This document shows positions 1-8,078 of a stretch of 46,529 nt of DNA, one piece after another. Position 1 is the first letter of the stretch. The number at the start of each line of letters is the position of its first letter. Both the position numbers and the translations under genes were made by a program. Origin of the DNA: JAVBLD01 sp031553705 (GTDB lineage: Bacteria > Bacteroidota > Bacteroidia > Bacteroidales > Marinifilaceae); assembly GCA_031553705.1 (NCBI GenBank), contig JAVBLD010000030.1, forward strand, positions 1 to 46,529, written 5' to 3'. A model generated the notes under the pieces. The model had not been told where the DNA came from. It saw nothing but the letters and a program-made list of their open reading frames with translations, and did not search any database.

Positions 1-165
1 CCTCTCCACCCCCGGCAACTTCTTTTCAATCATCCTTCCCCAATCATCATACGCATAATAATAAGCCAACGCATCCAGTACGCTCTGAATTACCGTTGTT
101 CCCAATTGTGTACTGGCCTCCGGCGACAGCACATACCTTAATCTTCCCCGGTCGTCATACACCAT
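1..165 (-). pseudogene. RHS/YD-repeat protein remnant (runs off left edge)
   Basis: Read on the minus strand, the first 165 bases give 55 uninterrupted codons rich in YD-type repeat sequence (VYDDRGRLRYVLSPEA, then YYYAYDDWGRM). This is the signature of the RHS/YD-repeat shell of very large secreted or toxin-delivering proteins in Bacteroidota. An in-frame TAA lies directly before the first ATG (positions 166-168), and nothing RHS-like is seen further upstream in any frame. The piece is therefore either a truncated cassette or a gene broken upstream. The part beyond the left edge is not visible, so the fate of the C-terminal toxin region is unknown. Confidence 0.65.
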
Positions 166-334
166 TTAAAGGAGGGTATGATGTGCCGGGTGTAATGATT
201 CTTTCCATACGGGTTTGTTTTTTTGTTAGCACACTTTTCGATTGTATCGGTGTAAAAATAGAAAACAAAAGACAATAAATACAAAAATAAGGGGTTACTT
301 GACGGACAGAAAAAAATATATGGTGTTATTTTTG

Positions 335-417
335 TAAAAAAGACGCGTAAAAATAAAAAAGAAGAGAATGGAAATGGAAGAATATTTACCCGGCTTTGCT
401 GTCTTGATTTTCGGGAG
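335..417 (+). repeat. Dispersed intergenic repeat, copy A
   Basis: Positions 335-387 match the reverse complement of 10361-10412 almost base for base (about 49 of 52). Positions 394-411 (CTTTGCTGTCTTGATTTT) match the second half of the same element at 10257-10275 and 5055-5075. Copy A lacks the internal segment of about 70 bases that copy B has between these blocks. No protein is encoded. The element may be a MITE-like or other non-autonomous repeat. Confidence 0.6.
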
Positions 418-527
418 TGTAATTGTGACTGTGTCAAAAATAATCTACTCATTCAAAGAACCTTAAATTATTTTTTCTTTTCGAAGACCTCTCACTAACC
501 CTGGATGTATTTGAAAAGAAAAATAAT

Positions 528-672
528 TTTTCGATAGGCAGCAGTAACTGCATATTATACTTTTGTGCCAGTCTGATCAGCTTTTTTGTTTCTGGATTTT
601 CTGTTTTTCCAGGTGTTGCTTTTCCCCATATTCAACAAACTGTTCGCCATACTTCAGGGAGTTGTAATACAA
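528..672 (-). pseudogene. Possible decayed transposase C-terminal fragment
   Basis: On the minus strand one frame reads YNSLKYGEQFVEYGEKQHLE and, after a shift of one base, a second frame continues PETKKLIRLAQKYNMQLLLP. The pattern of a 'YGxxYVExGE...' segment followed by a basic helix and 'LAxKxxxxLxP' resembles the C-terminus of several bacterial transposases. An in-frame stop lies just upstream and the reading frame is interrupted, so it would be non-functional. Family assignment is uncertain because only about 45 residues remain. Confidence 0.3.
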
Positions 673-717
673 TATAGCAAACTACAACTTTATCAATTGT
701 AACAAAGCAGATAGGTC

Positions 718-760
718 AAAAAAAATGTCCTATAGACTAATTCTTCCTGGACATTTTTTT
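718..760. terminator. Terminator-like hairpin with A/T flanks
   Basis: Arms AAAAAAATGTCC (ending at 730) and GGACATTTTTTT (749-760) are exact complements around an 18-base loop, giving a stem flanked by runs of A and T on either side. The layout suits a bidirectional intrinsic terminator, although the only nearby gene remnants are decayed. Confidence 0.5.
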
Positions 761-908
761 AAAATGAAATATAAGATACATTATAACTTACTTATTATAT
801 GAGTGTTTAATATATACCACGTACTAGTTTATGATTTCTACCATGTAAGAAAAAGAGTTGTCAGGTCATATTTCGAATGAATAAATGTTTTATAATAGAA
901 AAAGTTTT

Positions 909-916
909 TAACTTTG
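909..916 (+). promoter_or_regulatory. Bacteroidota -7 promoter element TAACTTTG
   Basis: TAACTTTG followed by CA matches the Bacteroidota sigma consensus TAnnTTTG. TGTTTT lies at about 20 bases upstream where the -33 TTTG box is expected, which is an imperfect match. The next real gene starts at 1174, implying a leader of about 250 bases. Confidence 0.45.
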
Positions 917-1173
917 CAGCGAGAACAATAATATGGTATTTGGTGGAGTGCTGTTTTATCATAAAAACATACAAGTTGCGGGTATTTTAATAAGAAAATT
1001 ACCGGGTCCTGTCTATATGAGTGAAAAAGTCATCGGAAATTGTCTTTTTTATTTTTAAATGATTGGAAAACGGGATAAGTGTTAAAGAGAAACGGAAAAT
1101 GAAAACAAGCACATATTATTATTTATACGATAAAATCTGAAAATTGCACAATCAACTCTCAATTAGCTTAACT

Positions 1174-2895
1174 ATGAACAAAATGCTTTTCGTAATCCTC
1201 ATGTTTGCCATATTGGGCGGATGTGATCGTCAAAAAGACCAAGAACTCACAGAGCTGGACCTCCTGCTTAAAACAGATGCGCATGCTACTTTGGAACGAT
1301 TAAATAAAATTGATCCGTCACAACTGCGGCATTCCGACCTCTGTTATTACTACCTGCTAAAAGCTTCCGCAATCGACCGAAGCTTTACCGGACTCAAAAA
1401 TGAAGATTCGGAACTCCGGATATCAAAAAAGCATTTTGAGAAAAAAGAGGACTACTATAATCTGGCACGGACAGAGTACTATATTGCAAAATGCCTTCGT
1501 GTACGCGATTCACTTCAGGCCGCCCACATGATGCTAAGAGAAGCAAAGGACCATTTCGAAAAAACCGACCAGAGCGATCCTCATCTGGGAGGATTGATTT
1601 ATTACCAATTAGGCTGTACGGAAAGCGGTCCGGATGATGTACCAGCCTCAAAAGTCTATTTTGAAAAATCAGAGGAGATGTTTAGTAAAGCAAATGATAC
1701 GATTGCTGTACTTTATTCAATGGCACAAGTCGTACGGATTGAAAGTTACATGAGACGTTTAACCAAAGCGGATAGTGTTGCGACTAAATTATTACAACGA
1801 ATCGACTCATTAAAGAATGTCCCTGCCAAACAACTTGCAGATATCAAAACTTATGCCTATTATAATATAAGCTATTTATACCAAATAGGAACAGATAAAG
1901 GTAAAGCTCTGACATTTACTAGAAAGACTATTGAAACATACCAGCAAGCGGGATTTGACGTCCAACCCGACCTATATCAAGGTATGGCTCAAATATTTCA
2001 ATCTCAACGCCAAATAGATAGCGCCAGATACTATTACGATTTAGCCGTTGATACAATATATCTGTCCAAATTTGTATATTCTGTTGCTCTTACATATTGG
2101 GAATGGGCAAATATGGAGGAAGAACTCGGCAACTACAAAGAAGCTAGCAGATTAAAAGAAAAGTTTGCCGAAGCAATGGATATTTGGCATAAAACTACGA
2201 GCAACCATTCTTTAATTGTATTAGAGAAAAGCTATGAAATCGCAAAACGGGAGCGGGCGATATTAGAGGAGCGAAATGAAAAACTGGTTATATTTATAGT
2301 AGTCCTGAATATATTGTTGCTCATTGTCATCATTCTACTATTTATCCGCCGTTATCATAAAAGATTAAAGATCAATCTTGATCAGTTATCGCAGGATGTA
2401 CAGCATACCCGATGGGGTTTTTTGGTAGCAAAAGAATTGATGTCGGCAAACCGTAGTTCCTATAAGGAAGTCGACCGGATTTTAACTAAAAACCGGGTAC
2501 CGCTCAGCGATCCAAGGCTCTATCAGGAGCTAAACGACCTGTTTATCGAGGGGCGGGAGGAGTATTCCACCCGGCTATTCGCGACACTGACTAATTTTGA
2601 TGAACTTTTTATCAAGAATCTACTGGAAAAATATCCAAAACTGAATTCCGAAGATATCGTGGCAGCGGCTATGGTCCGCCACCGTTGGTCTATTCCCGAT
2701 ATTGCAGCAGTTTTCCAAATCAATGAAGATGCCGCCCGAAAACGGAGATCACGACTAAAAAATAAGGTTCTTGGCAAAGATGCAGACCTGGAACACCTGG
2801 AAGATTATTTGTGGGAATTGAATAAAGACGATAAACCAATTTTCTTCAAAAAATCGTTCTTCTTCAGAAGAAAAAAAGCCCCAAAAAAGGATTAA
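1174..2895 (+). CDS. Membrane-anchored TPR regulator with C-terminal HTH
   Basis: A 573-residue protein. I place the start at the ATG at 1174 rather than an upstream in-frame TTG at 1144, because it gives a clean lipoprotein signal ending in AILGGC (Cys17). Residues of about 30-350 are helical with TPR-like repeats (for example 'YYQLGCTES...ASKVYFEKSEEMF'). A hydrophobic segment at about 371-394 (VIFIVVLNILLLIVIILLFI) is followed by basic residues, a coiled region and a terminal helix-turn-helix at about 505-530 ('WSIPDIAAVFQINEDAARKRRSRLKNKVLG'). This architecture (periplasmic TPR, one membrane span, cytoplasmic HTH) is common in Bacteroidota and suggests a sensor that binds DNA while in the membrane. 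The small secreted protein 160 bases downstream on the same strand is a plausible target. The ligand is unknown. Confidence 0.8.
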   Translation: MNKMLFVILMFAILGGCDRQKDQELTELDLLLKTDAHATLERLNKIDPSQLRHSDLCYYYLLKASAIDRSFTGLKNEDSELRISKKHFEKKEDYYNLARTEYYIAKCLRVRDSLQAAHMMLREAKDHFEKTDQSDPHLGGLIYYQLGCTESGPDDVPASKVYFEKSEEMFSKANDTIAVLYSMAQVVRIESYMRRLTKADSVATKLLQRIDSLKNVPAKQLADIKTYAYYNISYLYQIGTDKGKALTFTRKTIETYQQAGFDVQPDLYQGMAQIFQSQRQIDSARYYYDLAVDTIYLSKFVYSVALTYWEWANMEEELGNYKEASRLKEKFAEAMDIWHKTTSNHSLIVLEKSYEIAKRERAILEERNEKLVIFIVVLNILLLIVIILLFIRRYHKRLKINLDQLSQDVQHTRWGFLVAKELMSANRSSYKEVDRILTKNRVPLSDPRLYQELNDLFIEGREEYSTRLFATLTNFDELFIKNLLEKYPKLNSEDIVAAAMVRHRWSIPDIAAVFQINEDAARKRRSRLKNKVLGKDADLEHLEDYLWELNKDDKPIFFKKSFFFRRKKAPKKD

Positions 2896-3010
2896 AGAAA
2901 TTGTGTCCGGCCCCAATCGAGTACAATCATGCTGATATACAATAATTTAATATTGCAATATATCCTCCTATGGTCCGACCGTTTTTTAGAAGTTCAAACA
3001 AAAATCGTAT

Positions 3011-3018
3011 TAAATTTG
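3011..3018 (+). promoter_or_regulatory. Bacteroidota -7 promoter element TAAATTTG
   Basis: TAAATTTG sits 39 bases before the ATG at 3057 and fits TAnnTTTG. No clean -33 TTTG is present. It gives the small secreted protein its own promoter, separate from the upstream regulator gene. Confidence 0.45.
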
Positions 3019-3056
3019 CTAAAGATTTTTGATTCGGAAACAGACATAACAGATTT

Positions 3057-3557
3057 ATGAGATTTTTGGTTTTCTTGGTTTTGATTTTGGGAACATATAC
3101 ATTAGGATTGAATAAAGCATATGGAGAAGAACCTCCAGCACCTAAAAGAATTTCTTACAATCCGCATTCACCTTCAAGCTCTGGCAGCGGGCCAGTATAT
3201 GAATGGAACGGACTATTTGAAGGAGAATGGCCAGATGATTCTACTATTATTATTATCCCGCTCCGGAGTGCCGCAATGACGACACAATTGGATAGTGCAG
3301 AGATAAATGAAATGCTGGAAGGTTATATTTCGTATACAAATAACACCATCACGCACCAGTTCTTTGAAGATATGGGGATAATCAAACTTTGTGTCATCGA
3401 TGAATATGGATTTATCCATGTCGGAAAATATGTTGATACGTCAATATTTACTTCCGACCTGATTGATATCTCGATATTGCCGGAACGGAGGTTTTCAATT
3501 TACTGTGTTCTTCCGAACGGGCAGAAATTATATTACAATTTTACGATAGAAGAATAG
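3057..3557 (+). CDS. Small secreted protein, possibly DUF3244-like
   Basis: A 166-residue protein with an N-terminal signal peptide (hydrophobic residues 2-17, cleavage probably after the KAYG segment at about residue 23). The mature part starts with a Pro/Ser/Gly-rich linker, then beta-rich sequence. The end ('ERRFSIYCVLPNGQKLYYNFTIEE') resembles the last strands of the small Ig-like DUF3244 proteins of Bacteroidales, but the match is by eye and weak. It lies directly behind the TPR-HTH regulator on the same strand with its own -7 element. Its function is unknown; export to the periplasm or beyond is the only firm inference. Confidence 0.7.
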   Translation: MRFLVFLVLILGTYTLGLNKAYGEEPPAPKRISYNPHSPSSSGSGPVYEWNGLFEGEWPDDSTIIIIPLRSAAMTTQLDSAEINEMLEGYISYTNNTITHQFFEDMGIIKLCVIDEYGFIHVGKYVDTSIFTSDLIDISILPERRFSIYCVLPNGQKLYYNFTIEE

Positions 3558-3704
3558 TCCTTTTTTACACCAAATAACTAAGCAAAAGAATATTAAAACA
3601 GCCCCAAAGAATCGACTAAACTAAATCAAATAAGTCAGCTAAATCAAACTAAAACTAATAGTACCATTTACAAACAGACAATCAGAAACTAAACCAAACA
3701 CCCG

Positions 3705-3751
3705 GAAGAGGCAAGAGCAATGCTGTTAAAGCAAATGTTTCTTGTCTCTTC
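3705..3751. terminator. Bidirectional terminator between convergent genes
   Basis: Arms GAAGAGGCAAGA (3705-3716) and TCTTGTCTCTTC (3740-3751) pair with one G-T wobble and are followed by TTATTTTTG. It lies between the plus-strand gene ending at 3557 and cinA, which ends at 3792 on the minus strand. Confidence 0.6.
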
Positions 3752-3791
3752 TTATTTTTGTTTCTTACAAGATATTTCCTCAATACCTTTA

Positions 3792-5021
3792 TCAGCAACC
3801 TGTTTCGTTTATCAACAATTCCATTGCTTTCAGTGCGGCTTTTGATATGTTCCGCTCGCGAGTAAATGAGAATGTAAATTTTCGTGCAGTCGTTTTAGTC
3901 GGAGTAGCTATGCCGATCCATACCGTACCGATCGGTTTCTCCGGAGTTCCTCCATCCGGACCTGCAACCCCTGAGGTCGAAACGGCATAGTCGGCCCTTG
4001 TCAATCTTTTTATTCCCTCAGCCATCTGTCGGACTACCGTTTCGCTCACCGCTCCCTCCCGTTCTATATCCAACCGGTTTACTCCCAATATATCCGTTTT
4101 TATTTCATTGGAATATGCCACGATCCCTCCTTTATAGTAGTCTGAGCTTCCCGGAACTGCTGTAATCAAATGGGCCAAATACCCGCCGGTGCAGCTCTCG
4201 GCGGTGGCCACCGTCAATCCCTTTGACCGGAACAACTCGCCAAATTGCCGTTCGATGGAGCTCTCCTCCCCTTCCGTATAGCGCAAACCTTTTAAAGCGA
4301 GCTTAAGGCTCTCGTAATAACTGTCCAGGACATTCACTGCTTCCCCTTTTGCCGTGATACGCAACCTTACCCAGCCGGGAGAAGGCAAATAGGCTAATCC
4401 CAGCCCCTCCCCAAGGTTCTCCTCCCATGTTTCGAGCTGTTCCGCCAGCTCCGACTCCGGAATGTCGTATACCTTCAATACCCTGTACTTCAACTGCAAA
4501 TCGGGATACTCCTCTTTCAAATCCGGAATTACATAAGTCTCCATCAGGTGTATCATTTCAAAAGGTACACCCGGCAACGATATCAACACCCTGCTGTCTT
4601 TCTCAAACCACATACCGGAGGCTGTACCTTTATAATTATGCAGTAACCGGCAGTTGTCCGGCAGAAGCGCCTGGCTTTTATTATTTTCGTTTATTGCAAT
4701 CCCCCGGTTTTTCAACAATTCCGTAATCCATGTCAATGCATCCCGGTTAAGCGCCAGATTGGAATCGAAGTATTCCGCCAGCACTTTCTTTGTCACATCA
4801 TCCTTTGTCGGCCCAAGTCCGCCGGTCACAACGATCAAGTCAGCACGCTCCATTGCATAGACCACCGAGTCATAAATTTTATCCCGTTTATCGGGTATAG
4901 TCAATATTTCGATCACATCCAAGCCTATGCCGGTCAGCTCTCTGGCGATATATTCCGAATTTGTGTCTAAAACCTGCCCTAGCAGGATTTCATCTCCGAT
5001 AATAATGATAATGGCATTCAT
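3792..5021 (-). CDS. cinA: CinA-family protein (nicotinamide-nucleotide amidohydrolase type)
   Basis: A 409-residue two-domain protein. The N-terminal MoCF-like domain carries IIGDEILLGQVLDTNS and the 'VTGGLGPTKDDVT' loop. The C-terminal CinA/PncC domain has the TAESCTGG motif, then 'SSDYYKGGIVAYSNEIK' and 'TSGVAGPDGG'. Family members split ADP-ribose or deamidate NMN, recycling pyridine nucleotides, in the cytoplasm. The start is the ATG at 5021, since the family begins 'M-A-I-I-I-GDEIL'; the frame extends upstream to 5069 but only through the dispersed repeat. Length is normal for the full-length family. It lies downstream of the Ste24 protease gene on the same strand, 132 bases away, so co-transcription is possible. 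Confidence 0.92.
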   Translation of the reverse strand: MNAIIIIIGDEILLGQVLDTNSEYIARELTGIGLDVIEILTIPDKRDKIYDSVVYAMERADLIVVTGGLGPTKDDVTKKVLAEYFDSNLALNRDALTWITELLKNRGIAINENNKSQALLPDNCRLLHNYKGTASGMWFEKDSRVLISLPGVPFEMIHLMETYVIPDLKEEYPDLQLKYRVLKVYDIPESELAEQLETWEENLGEGLGLAYLPSPGWVRLRITAKGEAVNVLDSYYESLKLALKGLRYTEGEESSIERQFGELFRSKGLTVATAESCTGGYLAHLITAVPGSSDYYKGGIVAYSNEIKTDILGVNRLDIEREGAVSETVVRQMAEGIKRLTRADYAVSTSGVAGPDGGTPEKPIGTVWIGIATPTKTTARKFTFSFTRERNISKAALKAMELLINETGC

Positions 5022-5029
5022 GAAAAATA

Positions 5030-5100
5030 GTTGAAAATTGAACATTGTCGAATGACGACAGAAAATCAAGACAGCGAAACCGGATTAAAGTTGAACGTGA
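5030..5100 (+). repeat. Dispersed intergenic repeat, copy C
   Basis: GACGACAGAAAATCAAGACAG (from 5055) followed by a GA-rich stretch and AGTTGAACGTGA matches positions 10254-10307 of copy B in the same orientation, with a few substitutions and small gaps. The preceding TTGAAAATTG is shared too. This copy sits between the Ste24 gene and cinA and lacks the 52-base block found in copies A and B. Confidence 0.55.
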
Positions 5101-5153
5101 TTCTTTCATTTTATTCAGTATACATTATTTCTGTGCGTAAGGCTGTCGTTTTT

Positions 5154-6416
5154 TCAGGCTTTTGTTTTTCCTTTCTCTCCGGTTTCTTCATTGATCCGGC
5201 GAATTCTTTTTAATAATGACGGATGAGAATAATAAACATATTCATAAACCGGATGAGGAGTGAGATTACTTAATGCCTGCACCGATATTTTTTTTAATCC
5301 CGAAATTAAAAAAGCCCCCTGGCCATAACGAGCGGCAAAAGCATCCGCTTCATATTCGTTTTTACGGGACCACTTGTTCATAAATAGTCCCAGAAAACTA
5401 CTGACAGGAGCATACAAAACCATAAAAGCGATCAGTCCCAGCTGAAAGTAAGCTTTATCACCTCCCAGCGCCATTGATAATTCGGGCATATCCACAAACT
5501 GTGAAAACAACCACAATACCAATCCGGCCTGTAGCAACGAAACGGCCATAAATTGTAATGTATGCTTTTTTTTGTCATGTCCTATCTCATGCGCCAATAC
5601 CGCCACAATCTCCTCTTCGGTCAACTCCTTCATCAATGTATCGTACAATACGATCCGCTTTTTAGGGCCAAAACCGGTAAAATAAGCATTCGCCTTTGTA
5701 GAGCGTTTCGATCCGTCGATGATATAAATATCCTTCACTCTAAACCCCACTTTTTCCGCAAAAGCATTGATCTTGTCCCGTAACGTTCCTGCCTCGAGAG
5801 GCGTTTGTTTATTAAATAACGGTACAATCAGACGGGAATAAAAGAGTCCCATACCCACCGAAAACAGGGCCATCAATCCCCAGGCATATAACCAGAAATA
5901 CTCTCCGGCCCATAAATAAAACCATACCACCGCCGCTAACAATGCGCCACCGATTACAACGGAGAGTAACAACTCCTTTACGGTATCCAGAATATATGTT
6001 TTCAACGTTGTCTTATTAAAACCGTATTTCTCTTCGATATGAAATACGGCATAATAACTGAATGGTATACTAACCAGAGTAGAAGCTATCAGCAATCCTA
6101 TCACAAACCAGATTGTCTGCCATACTATAAGACCGGTTTGGGTCACAATCCATTGATTATACCACCCGAAACCACCGCTACATAGAAAAATGATCATGAC
6201 CAGAAATGAGACAGTTGAACCGAGTATATCAAAACGGTTATTTTCCCTTTTATAATTCTGAAAACGCCGATACTCCTGCTCGTCATAAATGCCTTTCAGG
6301 CTATCCGGGAGTTGCGGTGACATATATCTTATATTCAGATACTCCAGTAGCCGTTCTACTATGAAATCCACAGCCAGAATGATTACGATCAGGATAAATA
6401 CATTATGTGGGGTCAT
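5154..6416 (-). CDS. Ste24/HtpX-type M48 membrane metalloprotease
   Basis: A 420-residue integral membrane protein with hydrophobic segments at the N-terminus, through the middle ('LLSVVIGGALLAAVVWFYLW', 'WGLMALFSVGMGLFY') and around 300-345. The zinc site is LAHEIGHDKKKH (HExxH) with a downstream ligand in KNEYEADAFAARYG (ExxxD). Overall order and length match the CAAX prenyl protease 1/Ste24 family, M48A. Bacteria do not carry out the eukaryotic prenylated-substrate pathway, so the substrate is more likely misfolded or clogged membrane proteins. It heads a short minus-strand run with cinA. No frame damage was seen. Confidence 0.92.
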   Translation of the reverse strand: MTPHNVFILIVIILAVDFIVERLLEYLNIRYMSPQLPDSLKGIYDEQEYRRFQNYKRENNRFDILGSTVSFLVMIIFLCSGGFGWYNQWIVTQTGLIVWQTIWFVIGLLIASTLVSIPFSYYAVFHIEEKYGFNKTTLKTYILDTVKELLLSVVIGGALLAAVVWFYLWAGEYFWLYAWGLMALFSVGMGLFYSRLIVPLFNKQTPLEAGTLRDKINAFAEKVGFRVKDIYIIDGSKRSTKANAYFTGFGPKKRIVLYDTLMKELTEEEIVAVLAHEIGHDKKKHTLQFMAVSLLQAGLVLWLFSQFVDMPELSMALGGDKAYFQLGLIAFMVLYAPVSSFLGLFMNKWSRKNEYEADAFAARYGQGAFLISGLKKISVQALSNLTPHPVYEYVYYSHPSLLKRIRRINEETGEKGKTKA

Positions 6417-6469
6417 ATTTTTTAATTATTTCAAAGCCAAAATCCTAACGGTTTTATAAGTTATTTTAT

Positions 6470-7978
6470 TCAAGTCGCCTTTCTCAATTCGATTCCCTTC
6501 CCTGTTAACCGGTAACGTTGCTGGGGATGATTGGGATTGTCGGGATAAACCATTTCGATATATCCAAGCCGGAGCGCAGGATTCAGATAATTGTCCATAA
6601 AATGTTCCCTATGTTTCAGTCCAAGCGCATATTGTATTTCCGATCGCCTCAATTCTCCCGACACTACCCGGACAACCCGTTTAATCAGGTCTATTTCCTC
6701 CTCCGCTTGTCCGGTAACTTGTCCGGTAACTTGTCCGGTAACTTGTCCGGTTTCCTCATCAGCCGCTCCTTTCCTCCATATAATAGTTTTAAAAACCTCT
6801 TCCTGTACAAACTCCGGCATCTTCTTTAATCCGGCTTTCTCACACCAACGGATGATATCCCCGGTACCCGTCCCCATTCTCTCGATATAACCGGCCAGGT
6901 ACATCGGTTCCGCCAACAGAAGATTTGCAGGGATAGAGTTGTGCGGTCCTCGGAGCTTGGCAACAGTCAATCCATAAGGCAAATGTCCCGGATTCCATAC
7001 CTCAAAACGATCTTTAAACAGCATGACCTGTACGCTTGCATTGCTGGTGTAGTCTCTGTGCGCTATCGCATTGACAATAGCCTCAGTTACCGCTGCGCGG
7101 GGTATTTCATAGTTTATCGGAACTTGTGCGTTCTCGTCGCGAGTTCCCACTTCCAGATCGACCTTAGAAAGGACAAAATCAACAGCCTGGTCGACCAGTT
7201 GAAACACATCGCCTTTATAAACCTGATAGGAAGGTATCGGCTTGGTAATCTCTTTTCCATGGAAATGAGCGCATTTTACCTCGGAGGCGATAAAAAAACG
7301 TTGAGGTTGCTTGCCGAATAACAAGATAGCGGCATTTGTAATGCGACTGTCTTTCAACAAGTTTAAATGGGTCAATATGACTTCGACAGAAGAATCGGCC
7401 GATAATGGGAATCCCCTCTTAGCCTTTGCCGAAACAACAAAATCCCTGATTTTCCGTTCATCCAGATCCTCTATAGTTGCCTCTTTGTGTAATGCAGCAT
7501 CGAAAGGTGCTGTCCGGATATACTCTATTTCTTCCAAATAGCGGATCAACGACGCATATACGGACGCTTTAAGTTCAGAAACGGTAGAAAACCGCTTTCT
7601 GACAACCAATTGTTCCGCCTTCGTGATAAGCGCAAGCTCTTTCGGGTTCCTTTCCGAAGAATCGTGGGCCGTAATAAAAACCAATCTGGTTTTATGATGA
7701 AGTCCGGCATAGTCAAACTCCCGTTCGGTAGCGGATATTCCTTCCGCATCCTCATATCCGTACGTTTTCCCGAATAATCCGATATATAAATCACATTGCC
7801 CGACTTCATTCAAATAAACAGACGAAGCAGAACGATTGATTGCCGGAAGGTTTTCAAAGATAAACGGTTCAAAGAATATCCCGAGTAAGGCGTCGGAAGT
7901 CAAATAATCAAAAAGCATCTGGCGTTCTTCAATAAACTCCGATTGTACACTGCTGATAAATACACGTATTCTTTTCAT
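6470..7978 (-). CDS. DUF4062 / HATPase_c_4 / winged-helix protein
   Basis: A 502-residue protein. I choose the ATG at 7978, because the family opens with the DUF4062 signature (RIRVFISSVQSEFIEERQML) and because a promoter lies at 8015-8046, upstream of this ATG but inside the longer frame. Residues 1-150: DUF4062, a Rossmann-like domain ('VGQCDLYIGLFGKTYG', 'ISATEREFDYA'). Residues of about 190-400: the RecG-like/HATPase_c_4 ATPase module ('AVTEAIVNAIAHRDYT', 'PGHLPYGLTVAKL', 'YIERMGTGTGDIIRWC'). Then a TGQVTGQVTGQVTGQ linker encoded by 12-base tandem repeats and a C-terminal winged helix. The layout suggests an ATP-dependent DNA-linked regulator or a conflict/defence protein; function is unproven. 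It stands alone with its own promoter. Confidence 0.82.
   Translation of the reverse strand: MKRIRVFISSVQSEFIEERQMLFDYLTSDALLGIFFEPFIFENLPAINRSASSVYLNEVGQCDLYIGLFGKTYGYEDAEGISATEREFDYAGLHHKTRLVFITAHDSSERNPKELALITKAEQLVVRKRFSTVSELKASVYASLIRYLEEIEYIRTAPFDAALHKEATIEDLDERKIRDFVVSAKAKRGFPLSADSSVEVILTHLNLLKDSRITNAAILLFGKQPQRFFIASEVKCAHFHGKEITKPIPSYQVYKGDVFQLVDQAVDFVLSKVDLEVGTRDENAQVPINYEIPRAAVTEAIVNAIAHRDYTSNASVQVMLFKDRFEVWNPGHLPYGLTVAKLRGPHNSIPANLLLAEPMYLAGYIERMGTGTGDIIRWCEKAGLKKMPEFVQEEVFKTIIWRKGAADEETGQVTGQVTGQVTGQAEEEIDLIKRVVRVVSGELRRSEIQYALGLKHREHFMDNYLNPALRLGYIEMVYPDNPNHPQQRYRLTGKGIELRKAT
6707..6751 (-). repeat. 12-base in-frame tandem repeat (VTGQ linker)
   Basis: TTGTCCGGTAAC is repeated three times exactly, followed by nine bases of a fourth copy. 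The unit length is a multiple of three, so slippage would change the number of VTGQ units between the ATPase and winged-helix modules without breaking the frame. Confidence 0.9.
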
Positions 7979-8014
7979 CCGTCTCTTTTTACCTGCATAA
8001 TTGGTTTCTGAAGA

Positions 8015-8046
8015 CAAAACTACGGTTAATTGAGGAAATAGACAAA
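8015..8046 (-). promoter_or_regulatory. Promoter TTTG-N20-TAGTTTTG
   Basis: On the minus strand TTTG (8046-8043) is followed after exactly 20 bases by TAGTTTTG (8022-8015). This fits the Bacteroidota consensus TTTG-N19-21-TAnnTTTG and lies 37 bases upstream of the ATG at 7978. It is the best complete promoter in the window and decides the start of the DUF4062 gene. Confidence 0.65.
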
Positions 8047-8078
8047 AAAAGAGAGACAATTCGGGGTTCCTGCTTTCC

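Larger units (their letters stand above)
418..1173. other. Long AT-rich intergenic region
   Basis: About 750 bases without a convincing intact gene. It holds a decayed transposase-like fragment (528-672, minus), a terminator-like hairpin (718-760) and a TAnnTTTG promoter element (909-916). A 41-codon open frame at 933-1058 follows that promoter but has no recognisable family, no clear ribosome binding site and an unremarkable composition, so it is not called as a gene. The remainder looks like AT-rich spacer. Confidence 0.5.

Noticed and set aside
138..452. Minus-strand open frame of 104 codons
   Set aside because: Low-complexity, Phe/Ser-rich sequence that overlaps the RHS fragment in another frame and runs through the dispersed repeat.
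933..1058. 41-codon plus-strand frame after a TAnnTTTG element
   Set aside because: No family features and no clear ribosome binding site; it is better explained as part of a long leader of the TPR regulator.
3590..3700. A-rich CTAAA-like repetition
   Set aside because: Irregular low-complexity spacer without a consistent unit length.
3742..3990. Plus-strand frame of 82 codons
   Set aside because: It overlaps the 3' end of cinA on the opposite strand and has no protein-like features.
6707..6751. Possible CRISPR-like direct repeats
   Set aside because: Units are contiguous, 12 bases, in-frame within a gene, with no spacers.
6518..6890. Plus-strand frames across the VTGQ repeat
   Set aside because: They are shadows of the DUF4062 gene; the repeated 'LSGN' or 'CPVT' units are only the 12-base repeat read on the other strand.
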